A stretch of 43,181 nt of DNA from an uncultured Campylobacter sp. (GTDB lineage: Bacteria; Campylobacterota; Campylobacteria; Campylobacterales; Campylobacteraceae), in assembly GCF_937996225.1 (NCBI RefSeq), contig NZ_CALKTC010000015.1, positions 1-43,181 on the forward strand. Direction: 5' to 3'. Of the stretch, positions 16,473-24,776 are shown piece by piece (positions within the stretch are counted from its first letter, which is position 1; each line of letters starts with the position of its first letter). Under the pieces are notes generated by a model. That model had not been told where the DNA came from, ran no database searches, and saw only the letters and a program-made list of their open reading frames with translations. The position numbers were made by a program, and so were the translations under genes.

Positions 16473-17276
16473 TTAAAACAAGCTGTAAAGATCGTCCAGC
16501 AAGAAATACTTTTTATCAATGGTGCCTTTATAAAAAGGCTCAATACTCTCATCAAAAATTTTTGTAAAAAAACCCTTTTTACTTAGCTCGATTAGTCCCG
16601 CATTTACCGCGTTAAGCAGCTCGGTATTGCCCTTTTGCACTGCGATGGCCAGGAAGTCCGTCGAGCCTAAATTCTTGATATTTACTTCGACTTTGCGATC
16701 GACTACGGCGTAAGCGAACACAAGCAGATTATCGTCTGCGTATCCATCGCCCTTGCCCGATTTTAGAGCGTTAAAGCATTCGCTTGCACTATCGCACGGC
16801 GCTACGTTATAGCCCTGTTTCGTAAAGTAATCAAACACGGTGGTGCCGGGCTGCGCCAGTATAGTCTTTCCATTTAGATCGGAGACCTTTCTGATATTAT
16901 CGTCGCTACGAGTTAGCACACCGATATTTACGCTAAAGTATGGATCGGAGAAATCTACCAGCTTCTCACGCTCTTTCGTAACCGAGATAAGCGCGATATC
17001 TAAATCGACTCTGTTGTCCTGCACCGCTTTTATACGATCATCGCCCAAAGTTACGACATATTCTATCTTGCCGCCTTTATCGCCAAAAATTTCTTTAACA
17101 AGCCCTTCGATTAAGAGTATCTCAAAGCCGCTATATCCGCCATCTTTAGCGACGCTAAACGGCGGAGACGAGCCATCTATGCCGATTCGAATAACCCCTT
17201 TTTCTTTGATTTGAGTCAAAGTATTGCTAAGAAGCGAACACGCAGCCAGCATCAATGCTAAGATTATCTTTTTCAT
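16473..17276 (-). CDS. Periplasmic amino-acid-binding protein, tandem copy 2
   Basis: A 267-residue family-3 solute-binding protein. The signal peptide (MKKIILALMLAACSLLSNT) contains LAAC, which may be a lipobox, so membrane anchoring is possible; copy 3 has LIASC at the same place. The pocket block is SVTKEREKLVDFSDPYF and the Cys pair is CDSASEC. It is much closer to copy 3 than to copies 1 and 4. AAGGGGG precedes the ATG, and copy 1 ends 20 bases upstream, consistent with one transcript. Confidence 0.88.
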   Translation of the reverse strand: MKKIILALMLAACSLLSNTLTQIKEKGVIRIGIDGSSPPFSVAKDGGYSGFEILLIEGLVKEIFGDKGGKIEYVVTLGDDRIKAVQDNRVDLDIALISVTKEREKLVDFSDPYFSVNIGVLTRSDDNIRKVSDLNGKTILAQPGTTVFDYFTKQGYNVAPCDSASECFNALKSGKGDGYADDNLLVFAYAVVDRKVEVNIKNLGSTDFLAIAVQKGNTELLNAVNAGLIELSKKGFFTKIFDESIEPFYKGTIDKKYFLLDDLYSLF

Positions 17277-17296
17277 AGCGTCCCCCTTTTTAAAAA

Positions 17297-18106
17297 TTAC
17301 AGCAAGCTATAAAGATCGTCTAGCAAGAAATACTTTTTCTCTGCAGTTCCTTTGTAGTAAGGCTCGATGAAATTATCGAACGAATTTTTGAAAAAGCCCT
17401 CTTTGCTTAGCTTGATTAGCTCGCCGTTTAGAAAATCTAAAAGCTCCGAATTGCCCTTTTTCACGCCGATGGCTAAGAAATCCGAAGTGCCTAAATTCTT
17501 GATATTTACTTCAACCTTTTTATCTAATACCGGATAAGCCAGCACGACTAAGTTATCATCGGCATACCCGTCGCCCTGTCCAGCTTTTAGCGCCTTGTAG
17601 CAAGCGTTTGCGTTATCGCATCTAGCGATATTATAGCCTTGCTTTTCAAAGTATGTTTCTGCGGTACCGCCGCTAAGAACCAAAATAGTTTTATCTTGCA
17701 ATTCGTTTAAAGATTTAATCTTATCTTCGACGCGGGTTAAAATGCCTATATTGACGCTAAAATACGGGGTCGTAAAATCGATCTGCTTCTCGCGCTCCGG
17801 AGTTACGGTAAAAGTTGCGATAACTGCGTCCACCTTATCTTCTTGTAGGAATTTTATACGCTGATTTGCAAGCACGGAGGTAAACTCCACCTTCCCGCCT
17901 GATGGAAGCATATCTTTGGCGATGGCATTTGCCATATCGACCTCAAAGCCCTGATGCACGCCGTCTTCTATCTTGCTAAACGGCGGCTGCGCGTCATAAA
18001 CGCCTATTCTAAGTACTCCGCTGTTTTTGATCTCGGAGAGCGATCTGGCGCAAAGCGCACTACTAGCTAAAGCTGCGACAAGCAGACTTAAGAGAAATTT
18101 CTTCAT
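17297..18106 (-). CDS. Periplasmic amino-acid-binding protein, tandem copy 1
   Basis: A 269-residue family-3 solute-binding protein. I start it at ATG 18,106, where AAAGGA is well placed and a signal peptide begins (MKKFLLSLLVAALASSALCA); the frame is open upstream to 18,211 but those residues are not signal-like. The conserved blocks are LRIGVYDAQPPFSK and TVTPEREKQIDFTTPYF, and the Cys pair is CDNANAC. This is the promoter-proximal gene of the four-gene cluster. A -35/-10 pair lies about 140 bases upstream, giving a long leader. Confidence 0.87.
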   Translation of the reverse strand: MKKFLLSLLVAALASSALCARSLSEIKNSGVLRIGVYDAQPPFSKIEDGVHQGFEVDMANAIAKDMLPSGGKVEFTSVLANQRIKFLQEDKVDAVIATFTVTPEREKQIDFTTPYFSVNIGILTRVEDKIKSLNELQDKTILVLSGGTAETYFEKQGYNIARCDNANACYKALKAGQGDGYADDNLVVLAYPVLDKKVEVNIKNLGTSDFLAIGVKKGNSELLDFLNGELIKLSKEGFFKNSFDNFIEPYYKGTAEKKYFLLDDLYSLL

Positions 18107-18242
18107 CCTTTTTCCTTTCTCATAAATAATTTCAAAACCATTGCCACGGCTACGGGAAACCTTAAAATCCCGCCCGAATGGCAAGCAGACATTAAATTCG
18201 CCCGCAGGCAAAAAGCAATTTTAGCTTTTTATATCTTTAATG

Positions 18243-18270
18243 ATTATTAAATAGTAAGTAAAGTCGTCAA
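18243..18270 (-). promoter_or_regulatory. Candidate sigma-70 promoter of the binding-protein operon
   Basis: On the minus strand TTGACG (18,270-18,265) is followed after 16 bases by AATAAT (18,248-18,243), five of six matches to TATAAT. An alternative -10, TATAAA-like, lies about 15 bases further on. This would give a leader of about 130 bases before the first binding-protein gene. Confidence 0.45.
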
Positions 18271-18709
18271 ATAAATTCGCTTTTTCATTGTTTGCTTCGA
18301 TTTTGCGCGAGCTTTTTTAGAATTTTCATCCGCATCCTAGCGGTAAAATTTAAAATTTTACAAAATTTTAAAGCCACAGAATTTTACAAAATTTTCAGCG
18401 TAGGATTGGGCGAGAAATTTTACGAGCACTTTAAAGCTTGCGATGAAATTTTAAAATTTTATGAGATTAAATTTTGCAGATTGCATTTGACAAAACAGCA
18501 CAAGAAAGGAGTGAAATTTTAAAATTTCGCGCTTTAGTGCAGACATAGTGGAATTTAAAATTCTTAAATTTCTACTCCCGCCCAGCAAAGTGGAATTTTA
18601 AAATTTTTAGCAAGCGTCGTATTTTAAAAGCAAGCAAAATTAAATCTTTGCCGCGCTATAGAATTCCACGATAAAAGTGCGCGGCCAGCGCTAAATTTTG
18701 CGCCCTAAA
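18271..18709. other. Intergenic region with repeated AAATTTTAAAATTT palindromes
   Basis: No convincing gene is seen; a 76-codon plus-strand frame here (18,292-18,522) is made largely of the AAATTT repeats and lacks a ribosome site. The 14-bp palindrome AAATTTTAAAATTT occurs at 18,446-18,459 and 18,514-18,527, with shorter variants around 18,345-18,400. Confidence 0.6.
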
Positions 18710-19156
18710 TCATACTACAAACATCAGCTTGGCGCAAAGCACGATGATGAAGCCGAATACAAAAGCGATCTTGTGGATGTTAGCTCGCAAAAACTGAGGC
18801 GCGGGTCTTCCCATCGCGCGGCAACTTAAATTTATCGCTACGCACACGGCGATGATGAGCGCGAGCGTGACTTTTAGTATAAAGATTTTTTGAAGCGGCG
18901 TGCCGAAATACCCGCCGTTAGCGCTTCCGACCCAGCGGCTCATCATCATTCCGCCGGTAATTATCAATGTAAAAAGGCAAACCGGCATAATCTTAATAGC
19001 GCGCGAGCCGATCGCCTTTTTAACGCGCTCAAAATCCGCGCCTAGCGTGCCTTTAAGCCGCGAAAAAATCACGACGTCGAAAAATATGTAGCCCAAAAAG
19101 ATAATGGCGCAGATGAGGTGGACGATCTGCACGTAAGGATAAATTTGCTCCACCAC
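18710..19156 (-). CDS. Four-helix membrane protein, CopD-like
   Basis: A 148-residue integral membrane protein with four predicted helices (about residues 8-30, 50-72, 85-108 and 124-146). Histidines at the start of helix 1 (QIVHLICA) and before helix 4 (NIHKIAF) and a central ITGGMMM segment suggest a heme- or copper-binding CopD/HemJ-type bundle. The exact family is uncertain. The start is one of two adjacent GTG codons (19,156 or 19,153) after AAGGAG. It stands alone, with AAATTT-rich DNA on both sides. Confidence 0.7.
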   Translation of the reverse strand: MVEQIYPYVQIVHLICAIIFLGYIFFDVVIFSRLKGTLGADFERVKKAIGSRAIKIMPVCLFTLIITGGMMMSRWVGSANGGYFGTPLQKIFILKVTLALIIAVCVAINLSCRAMGRPAPQFLRANIHKIAFVFGFIIVLCAKLMFVV

Positions 19157-19316
19157 CGCTCCTTGCTATGAAATTTCGCCCATTTTATGCGAAATTTCAA
19201 ATTTTAGCAATGATTTTCATCAACACGCCGCGAGCGGTTAAATTTAAGTAGATTGCGCGAGCGACGCAAATAAATTTGGCAAAATCGCGCGGGTAAATTT
19301 AAAAGTAAAGCCGCAC

Positions 19317-19340
19317 GGGCGAAATTCTAAAATTCCGCCC
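19317..19340. repeat. 24-bp near-palindrome downstream of the antiporter gene
   Basis: GGGCGAAATTCTAAAATTCCGCCC is symmetrical except for wobble-type positions, so it could form a stem in RNA. It lies 26 bases past the stop of the antiporter gene on the minus strand. It lacks a T-tail and resembles the other AATTT-cored intergenic palindromes. Confidence 0.5.
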
Positions 19341-19365
19341 GCGAAACCCGCGTAAATTCTGCAAT

Positions 19366-20685
19366 CTATAACATCATCGAAAAGATTATGCCGAATATGA
19401 TTAGCGGGATATTAAAGAAAATAAAGGTCGGCACGCAGGTATCCCACATATGGCTATGTCCGCCGTCGATATTCAGCCCCACGGTAGGCCCAAGCGTGCT
19501 ATCGCTCGCAGGCGAGCCCGCATCGCCGATACCCGCAGCCACGCCGATGATAAAGATCGTCGCCGCCGTACTAAAGCCCAACTGCGCGGCTAGCGGGCAG
19601 TATATCGTAGCGATGATAGGGATTGTGCCGAAGCTCGAGCCGATACCCATCGTCACGAGCAGTCCGATGCCGATCATCAGCAGCGCGCCGCCGAGCTTGC
19701 CGCCGCTTAAAGTGCTCGCTACGTGCACCAGCTCGTTCACGCCGCCGGTTTCTTTTAAGATCGTGCCGTATCCTGCAGCGATCAGCATCAAAAACGCGAT
19801 ATAGCCCATCATATGCACGCCCTCGTCAAATACATTATCGAGCTTCTTCCACTCGATGCCTTTGCTCGCAAGCATCACTAAAATTCCGCTAAGCGCGGCA
19901 AACGGAAGGGATTTGATCCAAATTTGCACCGCGAAGCACACCGCAATGCCCGCTAGAGCGCCCCATTCGCGCATGCCCATCTTAAGTTCGCTAAAATGCG
20001 CATCCAGGCTCTGTTTGGTTTCGGCGTAGTCTCTCGGCTTGCGGTAGTAGATCACGGCCAGCACTAGCCCCACGAGCATCGGCACGGCGCTTAGCCACAT
20101 CACGCTCGATATGTCGCTTAGGCTTACTGCGATGCCGTTTGCGTTCATATTTTTTTCGATTAGCCCCATAAAGATAAGTCCGAATCCCAGCGGCAGCGCC
20201 ATATACGGCGTCTGCAAGCCGAACGTCAGCGCGCACGCTACGGCGCGGCGATCGATCTTTAGCGAGTTCATGATCTTAACTAACGGCGGGATCAAAATCG
20301 GGATAAAGGCGATATGCACGGGGATTAAATTTTGTGAAAAGCACGCAAAAAAGGCAATCGAAAAGATAAAGATATATTTTTTATCGCTGATTAAATTTGC
20401 CACCGCGCGCACCAAGATCGCCGTTAGGTTAGTCTTTGAGATCGCGCTTGCGATGACGCCTAACAGCAGATATGAGAGCGCGGTTTCTAAATTTCCGCCC
20501 ATACCGAGGCTGCCGGCGTTTTCGGGGTTGCCGTTTATGAATAAATTTATGGCATCGCCCAGCGGAATATTGCTTGAGAGCACGGCGCATATCGTGCCGA
20601 TTAGGATCGCAAGCATTACGTTGCACCTCAGCAAACATAGCGCGCACATCACACAGATACTGATAAATACGGGATTGGTAAGCAT
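19366..20685 (-). CDS. Na+/H+ antiporter family (NhaC/YuiF-like) transporter
   Basis: A 439-residue polytopic membrane protein with about 11-12 helices. I start it at ATG 20,685 (AAAAGG seven bases upstream) rather than the TTG at 20,712. Recognisable parts are the N-terminal CLLRCNVMLAILIGTICAVL, a central GLQTPYMALPLGFGLIF and the C-terminal VAAGIGDAGSPASDSTLGPT followed by DGGHSHMWDT, which is characteristic of the YuiF branch of the Na+/H+ antiporter family. Some members of this branch carry histidine, so an amino-acid role is possible. It is divergent from the TerC-like gene, with 87 bases between the start codons. Confidence 0.82.
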   Translation of the reverse strand: MLTNPVFISICVMCALCLLRCNVMLAILIGTICAVLSSNIPLGDAINLFINGNPENAGSLGMGGNLETALSYLLLGVIASAISKTNLTAILVRAVANLISDKKYIFIFSIAFFACFSQNLIPVHIAFIPILIPPLVKIMNSLKIDRRAVACALTFGLQTPYMALPLGFGLIFMGLIEKNMNANGIAVSLSDISSVMWLSAVPMLVGLVLAVIYYRKPRDYAETKQSLDAHFSELKMGMREWGALAGIAVCFAVQIWIKSLPFAALSGILVMLASKGIEWKKLDNVFDEGVHMMGYIAFLMLIAAGYGTILKETGGVNELVHVASTLSGGKLGGALLMIGIGLLVTMGIGSSFGTIPIIATIYCPLAAQLGFSTAATIFIIGVAAGIGDAGSPASDSTLGPTVGLNIDGGHSHMWDTCVPTFIFFNIPLIIFGIIFSMML

Positions 20686-20772
20686 CTTTTGCCTTTTTTG
20701 GAATTTTTGCAATTATATAGAATTTAGGGCTAAATTTTGCTAAAATAGCGCAAAAAATCGGCTAGGACAGCG

Positions 20773-21783
20773 ATGAAATATTTTTACTCCTCTTTTGTAG
20801 TAAGCCTAATTGCGCTTGCTATCGCGTTTTATATCGGCGGCGCGGGTGCCGCTTATATCTGTGCGCTTTTGTGCGCACTCGAAATCAGCCTCAGCTTCGA
20901 CAACGCCATAGTCAATGCCAAGGTGCTAAAAGATATGGCGCCGGTGTGGCAGAGCAGATTTATCCTCTGGGGCATTCCAATCGCGGTTTTTGGAATGAGG
21001 TTTTTATTTCCCGTACTCATCGTCGCCGCAAGCGCGCATCTGGGTCTTTGGGAAACCCTCGTGCTGGCGCTTAAGCAGCCGCAGCGCTACCATGAAATTT
21101 TAAGCAAAAACGAAGCGCAAATTTACGTTTTTGGGGGCGCGTTTTTGCTGATGGTCTTTTGCGATTTTTTCTTCGATGCGCAGCGCGAGCTACACTGGCT
21201 GGGCATAATCGAAAATAATGGGCTCGTGCGATTTTTAAAGCGCATTCCAAACGCGCCCACGCTGATCGCTCTAGCCGCGGGGCTTGTGCTACTTACTAAA
21301 ACGGACTCGGCGACGCTCGGTGCGGCGTATTTCGGCGCGATCTTACTCTATCTACTCATCTCCTGCTTCGACCGCCTTTTCGGCACGAACGGCGTAAAAA
21401 ACGGCCTTGCGGGCTTTTTATACTTAGAAACCCTGGACGCGAGCTTTAGCTTCGACGGCGTGATCGGCGCGTTTGCGCTAAGCGATAATATCTTCATCAT
21501 TATGCTGGGGCTAGGTGCCGGCGCGATGTTCGTGCGCTCCATCACGCTATATCTCGTCGCGCACGGCACGCTGTCGCACTTCGCGTATCTGGAGCACGGC
21601 GCGCACTACGCCATCGCGTGTTTGGCGTTTATAATGTTTGCCAAGCTGAAATTTGAAGTAAGCGAGATCATAACCGGCACCGTGGGGATCTTATTCATCG
21701 CGCTATCGCTCCTTTCGTCGGTGCTTTACAACCGCCGCAACAAGCGCAAACTCATCGAAACGATCGCGGGAAACAACGAGTGA
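20773..21783 (+). CDS. DUF475 family (TerC-like) membrane protein
   Basis: A 336-residue integral membrane protein with about nine helices. Two acidic signature motifs, EISLSFDNAIVNA (about residues 37-49) and LDASFSFDGVIGAFALS (about 214-230), mark the DUF475 branch of the TerC/LysE superfamily, in which such Asp/Glu residues probably bind metal ions. TerC relatives have been tied to manganese export and tellurite resistance; the substrate here is unknown. The C-terminal tail (NRRNKRKL) is basic and cytoplasmic. The start has a TAGGACA ribosome site. AAATTT-rich DNA follows (21,784-22,028), including a 14-bp palindrome at 21,816-21,829. Confidence 0.85.
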   Translation: MKYFYSSFVVSLIALAIAFYIGGAGAAYICALLCALEISLSFDNAIVNAKVLKDMAPVWQSRFILWGIPIAVFGMRFLFPVLIVAASAHLGLWETLVLALKQPQRYHEILSKNEAQIYVFGGAFLLMVFCDFFFDAQRELHWLGIIENNGLVRFLKRIPNAPTLIALAAGLVLLTKTDSATLGAAYFGAILLYLLISCFDRLFGTNGVKNGLAGFLYLETLDASFSFDGVIGAFALSDNIFIIMLGLGAGAMFVRSITLYLVAHGTLSHFAYLEHGAHYAIACLAFIMFAKLKFEVSEIITGTVGILFIALSLLSSVLYNRRNKRKLIETIAGNNE

Positions 21784-22028
21784 AATTTCATAGCGAGCTT
21801 TGCGCTGCGCAGGCTAAATTTTAAAATTTCAAGCTACCGCCACAAGCGATAAAATTTACCCGCTTGCGCCGCGTTAAATTTCAAGAGGCGCCGAATTTCA
21901 AGAAACGCCAAATTCCAAAAAGTGCTAAATTTAAAGACGCGAACGGCGCGATTAAAATTTCATCCGTTAAGCGGGTTTAAGATTTTTTATGCTATTTTTG
22001 CGACCTTATTTCGATCAAAAGGCGAGAG

Positions 22029-22460
22029 ATGATAAATTTACCGAAAAATTGTGTAGTTTTTACCTACCCAAAAATGGGCAGCAGCGGCAAATTTTTGCCG
22101 GAAGAGTTGCACGGCGTGGCGGGGCTTACGGGCTGCACGCTTCAATGCAAGGCCTACGAGAGCGCGCTTGCGCAGATAAAAGCCCTAGGCTTCGAGCTTA
22201 TCGCCGTAGGCAGTATGGGCGAGGCGGGCACGAGCGAGTTTAAGCGCGCTACGGGCGCCTCGTTTGAGTTCATAAACGACGAAAAATTCGAGCTTGAAGT
22301 GCCGCTTGGGCTCGAAACCTTCACTACCGGCGACGGGAAGAAATTTTACCACCGCCAAACCCTGATTTTTAAAGACGGCAAGGAGATAAAGCGCTTTAGC
22401 CGCATCGCTGAACCCGAGCAGGACGCGCAAAATGTACTCGCGGCACTAAAAAGCCTGTGA
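22029..22460 (+). CDS. Short redoxin/peroxiredoxin-like protein
   Basis: A 143-residue thioredoxin-fold protein. The motif TGCTLQCKAY (about residues 34-43) looks like the peroxidatic-Cys region of Bcp/AhpE-type peroxiredoxins (GCTxQC). The strand VVFTYPKMG and the C-terminal HRQTLIFKDGKEIKRF hairpin also fit. It begins almost at the first core strand, so the usual N-terminal segment is missing; the in-frame stop at 21,978-21,980 and lack of family-like residues between rule out a longer start. GGCGAGAG precedes the ATG. It may reduce peroxides, but the missing N-terminus leaves activity uncertain. Confidence 0.75.
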   Translation: MINLPKNCVVFTYPKMGSSGKFLPEELHGVAGLTGCTLQCKAYESALAQIKALGFELIAVGSMGEAGTSEFKRATGASFEFINDEKFELEVPLGLETFTTGDGKKFYHRQTLIFKDGKEIKRFSRIAEPEQDAQNVLAALKSL

Positions 22461-22598
22461 TCGATCGCTTTGGCGCCGCGCTTTAAATTTCGCGCTTTAA
22501 ACACATTGCGACACAAAGCTGAAATTTAGGGCAGAGGCGCATTTTCATTAAATTCAGCATTTTTAATTAAAATGGCGCTAAATTTAACGGAGGCGGGT

Positions 22599-23165
22599 AT
22601 GAAAAAAATTCTATTTTTGGCGCTATTTTGCGCTATTGCGGCAAACTGCGACGAGAGCGGGCGGACAGATAAAATTTCTGCGGCGGACAAAACAGACAAA
22701 ATAACGAGTATCGGCGAGACTGCCACGCAAAACGCGCGCTTTATAAAGAGCGACGAAGCAAGCGCCGACTCGCAAAGCAGCGCCGATGCGGTCATCCAAA
22801 CGGACGGAATTTCGCGGGCGGATCTGCAAAGCTGCATCGTAAAAAGCGACGAAGGCTCCTGCGAGCGCGTCGCGCACGGTCTGAAAAGCGGCTGCGAGCG
22901 CAAAGATCAGCTATCGTGCTTTTTCTACGCAGATGCACTAGGGCGGGGCTTGGGCGTGGAGAAGGACGTCGTGGCGTCGTTTGAGCTTTTTCGCGAGCAG
23001 TGCGAGACCGGCAGCAGCGAGGCGTGCTACGAGCTGTCGGTCAAATATCTCCAAGGAATCGGCACCCCTCAAAGCTTTGAGCTCTCGGGGCAAGCGCTAG
23101 ATAGGGCATGCAAAATGCACAACAAGCGCGCCTGCGCAGTGCTCGATCTGCTGCCGAAAAATTAG
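22599..23165 (+). CDS. Cys-rich Sel1-like exported protein
   Basis: A 188-residue exported protein. The ATG at 22,599 follows GGAGG, and a signal peptide MKKILFLALFCAIAANC begins there. After a variable, Ser/Asp-rich linker (about 20-75) come two to three Sel1-like helical repeats with Cys pairs spaced as in Helicobacter cysteine-rich proteins (SCIVKSDEGSC, CERKDQLSC, CETGSSEAC, CKMHNKRAC). The repeats probably stack with one disulfide each. Relatives act as adaptors or bind peptidoglycan fragments. The next Sel1-like gene lies 142 bases downstream, so this may be a pair. Confidence 0.82.
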   Translation: MKKILFLALFCAIAANCDESGRTDKISAADKTDKITSIGETATQNARFIKSDEASADSQSSADAVIQTDGISRADLQSCIVKSDEGSCERVAHGLKSGCERKDQLSCFFYADALGRGLGVEKDVVASFELFREQCETGSSEACYELSVKYLQGIGTPQSFELSGQALDRACKMHNKRACAVLDLLPKN

Positions 23166-23307
23166 CACGACAAAAGCAGCAAAATTTCTGGCTTCGAGCG
23201 CAAACAGAGCGCGCGAGCCTTTAAAATTTTAGCGGGCTGTGCGAGTGCAGTGTGCGATGAGGCGGTAAATCGAAGCGTGCGAGCGGATAAACAAAAAAGG
23301 GGCAAAG

Positions 23308-23826
23308 ATGAAAGCTTTAAAGCTTGCGCTGGCGGCGGCGCTGGCGCTTAGTTTGGCAAACGCAGACGGCAAAGCCAAAGAGTTTAAATTTAGCGGCGCA
23401 AAAACTGGCGCGCTTTTAGCAAAATGCAGCAAAAAGGACGCCGCCGCATGCTACGAAATGGCGATGAGATACGAGCTGGGCAGTCGCGGCGTCGTGCGAA
23501 ACCGCTTCAAAGCACAGGGCTTTTTCGCAGACGCATGCGAGCTCGCCGCCCTCGCCGAGCGGAAGCAGGGAGGCAAAACGGGTAGCGCAGGCGGGCGCGC
23601 GATGAGCGATCTGCGCGAGCGAGCCTGCTTAGGCAACGCCGCGACACTGGAGAGCTTCGCGAGCGGGCAGTGCCGCAGCCTCGTGATATACGACGAGCTT
23701 TGCGAGGGCGGCTCGCAGGAGGCGTGCGACAATCTGGCGCGGATGAAGCGCGAAGGCTGGGCGCCTAAGGAAAGCTGCAGCGAGGAGATAGTCGCAAAAT
23801 TCGGCGACGGCAAGCCGCAGAAATAA
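23308..23826 (+). CDS. Second Cys-rich Sel1-like exported protein
   Basis: A 172-residue protein with a signal peptide (MKALKLALAAALALSLANA). The Cys pairs follow the Sel1/Hcp pattern: CSKKDAAAC with a YEMAMRYELGSRGV helix, a CELAAL repeat, CLGNAATLESFASGQC, and CEGGSQEAC. It is a diverged neighbour of the gene at 22,599 and probably came from an old duplication. AAAAGGGG precedes the ATG. The ligand is unknown. Confidence 0.8.
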   Translation: MKALKLALAAALALSLANADGKAKEFKFSGAKTGALLAKCSKKDAAACYEMAMRYELGSRGVVRNRFKAQGFFADACELAALAERKQGGKTGSAGGRAMSDLRERACLGNAATLESFASGQCRSLVIYDELCEGGSQEACDNLARMKREGWAPKESCSEEIVAKFGDGKPQK

Positions 23827-24522
23827 AATTTTACTGGCTTTTACGGCGATAAAATTTTAAAATTCCACGAGTATAAAATTTGCCGAAATTTTATAGAGTT
23901 CGACCGAAAATGGTAACAAGGCGGGCTAAATTTTGAATTCTAAAACGCGTTTAAATTCATGTATTAAGCGGCGTCAATTTTTGGGCTCAGAGAGATTAGA
24001 ATTTACGCGGCAAGGCTCTTTGAATTGCAAATCGTGCGTGACGGTCAGGCTAAAATTTTAAGAACTAGAATTTAAACAAAATCTGCAATCTATCCGTGAC
24101 GATGATATAATTTTTAGAATTTTGCAAGCGTAAAATATCAAAATTTTGCGTATCTACGTCGAGCCGCTCCAAAAAAAGCGCGAAATTGGAATTTTAAACT
24201 GCCGTCTTGTGCGTGGTGGCAAGAATTTCAGGCAGCTAGAATTTCAATTAATGCGGATTAAAATATAGGTGCGGCGGGCAAATGCGTGCACCGCAAGCGA
24301 TGGAATTTCAAATATGAGTTCAAGGCTCGCTAGACGCAGAATTTAAACGCCACGAGCGATAAATTTCAAAACACCCATTTTAAAATTGCGAAGCGGAGAT
24401 TTAAATTTAAGTGTGGCGAGCGATTAAATTGTAAGGGGTGCTTAAATTCAAATATCGCAGCTCACAAATTATGCGATGAAATTTTGCGCCTAAATTCCGC
24501 AAGATTTGGTGCGAGATAAGCG

Positions 24523-24551
24523 TTTAATGATATCGTAGCTAGATCATTAAA
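24523..24551. promoter_or_regulatory. Perfect 9-bp inverted repeat, operator-like
   Basis: TTTAATGAT and ATCATTAAA are exact inverse complements around an 11-base spacer. It differs from the AAATTT palindromes. No T-run follows, so a protein-binding site or structured RNA is more likely than a terminator. No regulator gene is adjacent. Confidence 0.4.
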
Positions 24552-24742
24552 CCAAGCTTCAATCACGCTAAAACCCTATTTACCGAGCGCTTGTGCAAGC
24601 GCGTATTTCAAACCGCCGAAGCAAAAAAAGCCTGATCGGAAGCGTTTGGCGGCGTATATCTCAACCGACCGCGCCTCATATTTTGCTCTATAGCCTAGCT
24701 CGCGCACGAAATTTTAGATTTTGAAATTTAGCGCAAAAATAT

Positions 24743-24748
24743 TATAAT
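24743..24748 (+). promoter_or_regulatory. TATAAT box upstream of the CoA-transferase gene
   Basis: TATAAT in the context AAATATTATAATTTC lies 28 bases before the ATG at 24,777, giving a leader of about 22 bases. No -35 box is evident, as is usual for epsilonproteobacteria. Confidence 0.5.
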
Positions 24749-24776
24749 TTCTCCCAAATCACGGCTAGGACGGAAA

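Larger units (their letters stand above)
23827..24776. other. 950-bp intergenic region, no gene seen
   Basis: The longest gap in the window. AAATTT or AATTT words recur every 20-60 bases between less conserved stretches, in both orientations. No open frame of useful length, tRNA or recognisable gene remnant was found on either strand. It contains one palindrome (24,523-24,551) and a TATAAT promoter just before the next gene. Confidence 0.6.

Noticed and set aside
17297..18211. Start of binding-protein copy 1 at 18,211
   Set aside because: The first 35 residues would precede the signal peptide and contain no signal-like sequence, while ATG 18,106 has a well-spaced AAAGGA.
18292..18522. 76-codon plus-strand ORF upstream of the binding-protein cluster
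   Set aside because: It consists largely of AAATTT repeats read in frame, has no ribosome site and no protein-like pattern.
23827..24776. Hidden tRNA, small RNA or decayed gene in the longest gap
   Set aside because: No T-arm consensus, cloverleaf or protein-like frame could be found by eye; only AAATTT repeats, one inverted repeat and a promoter are supportable.
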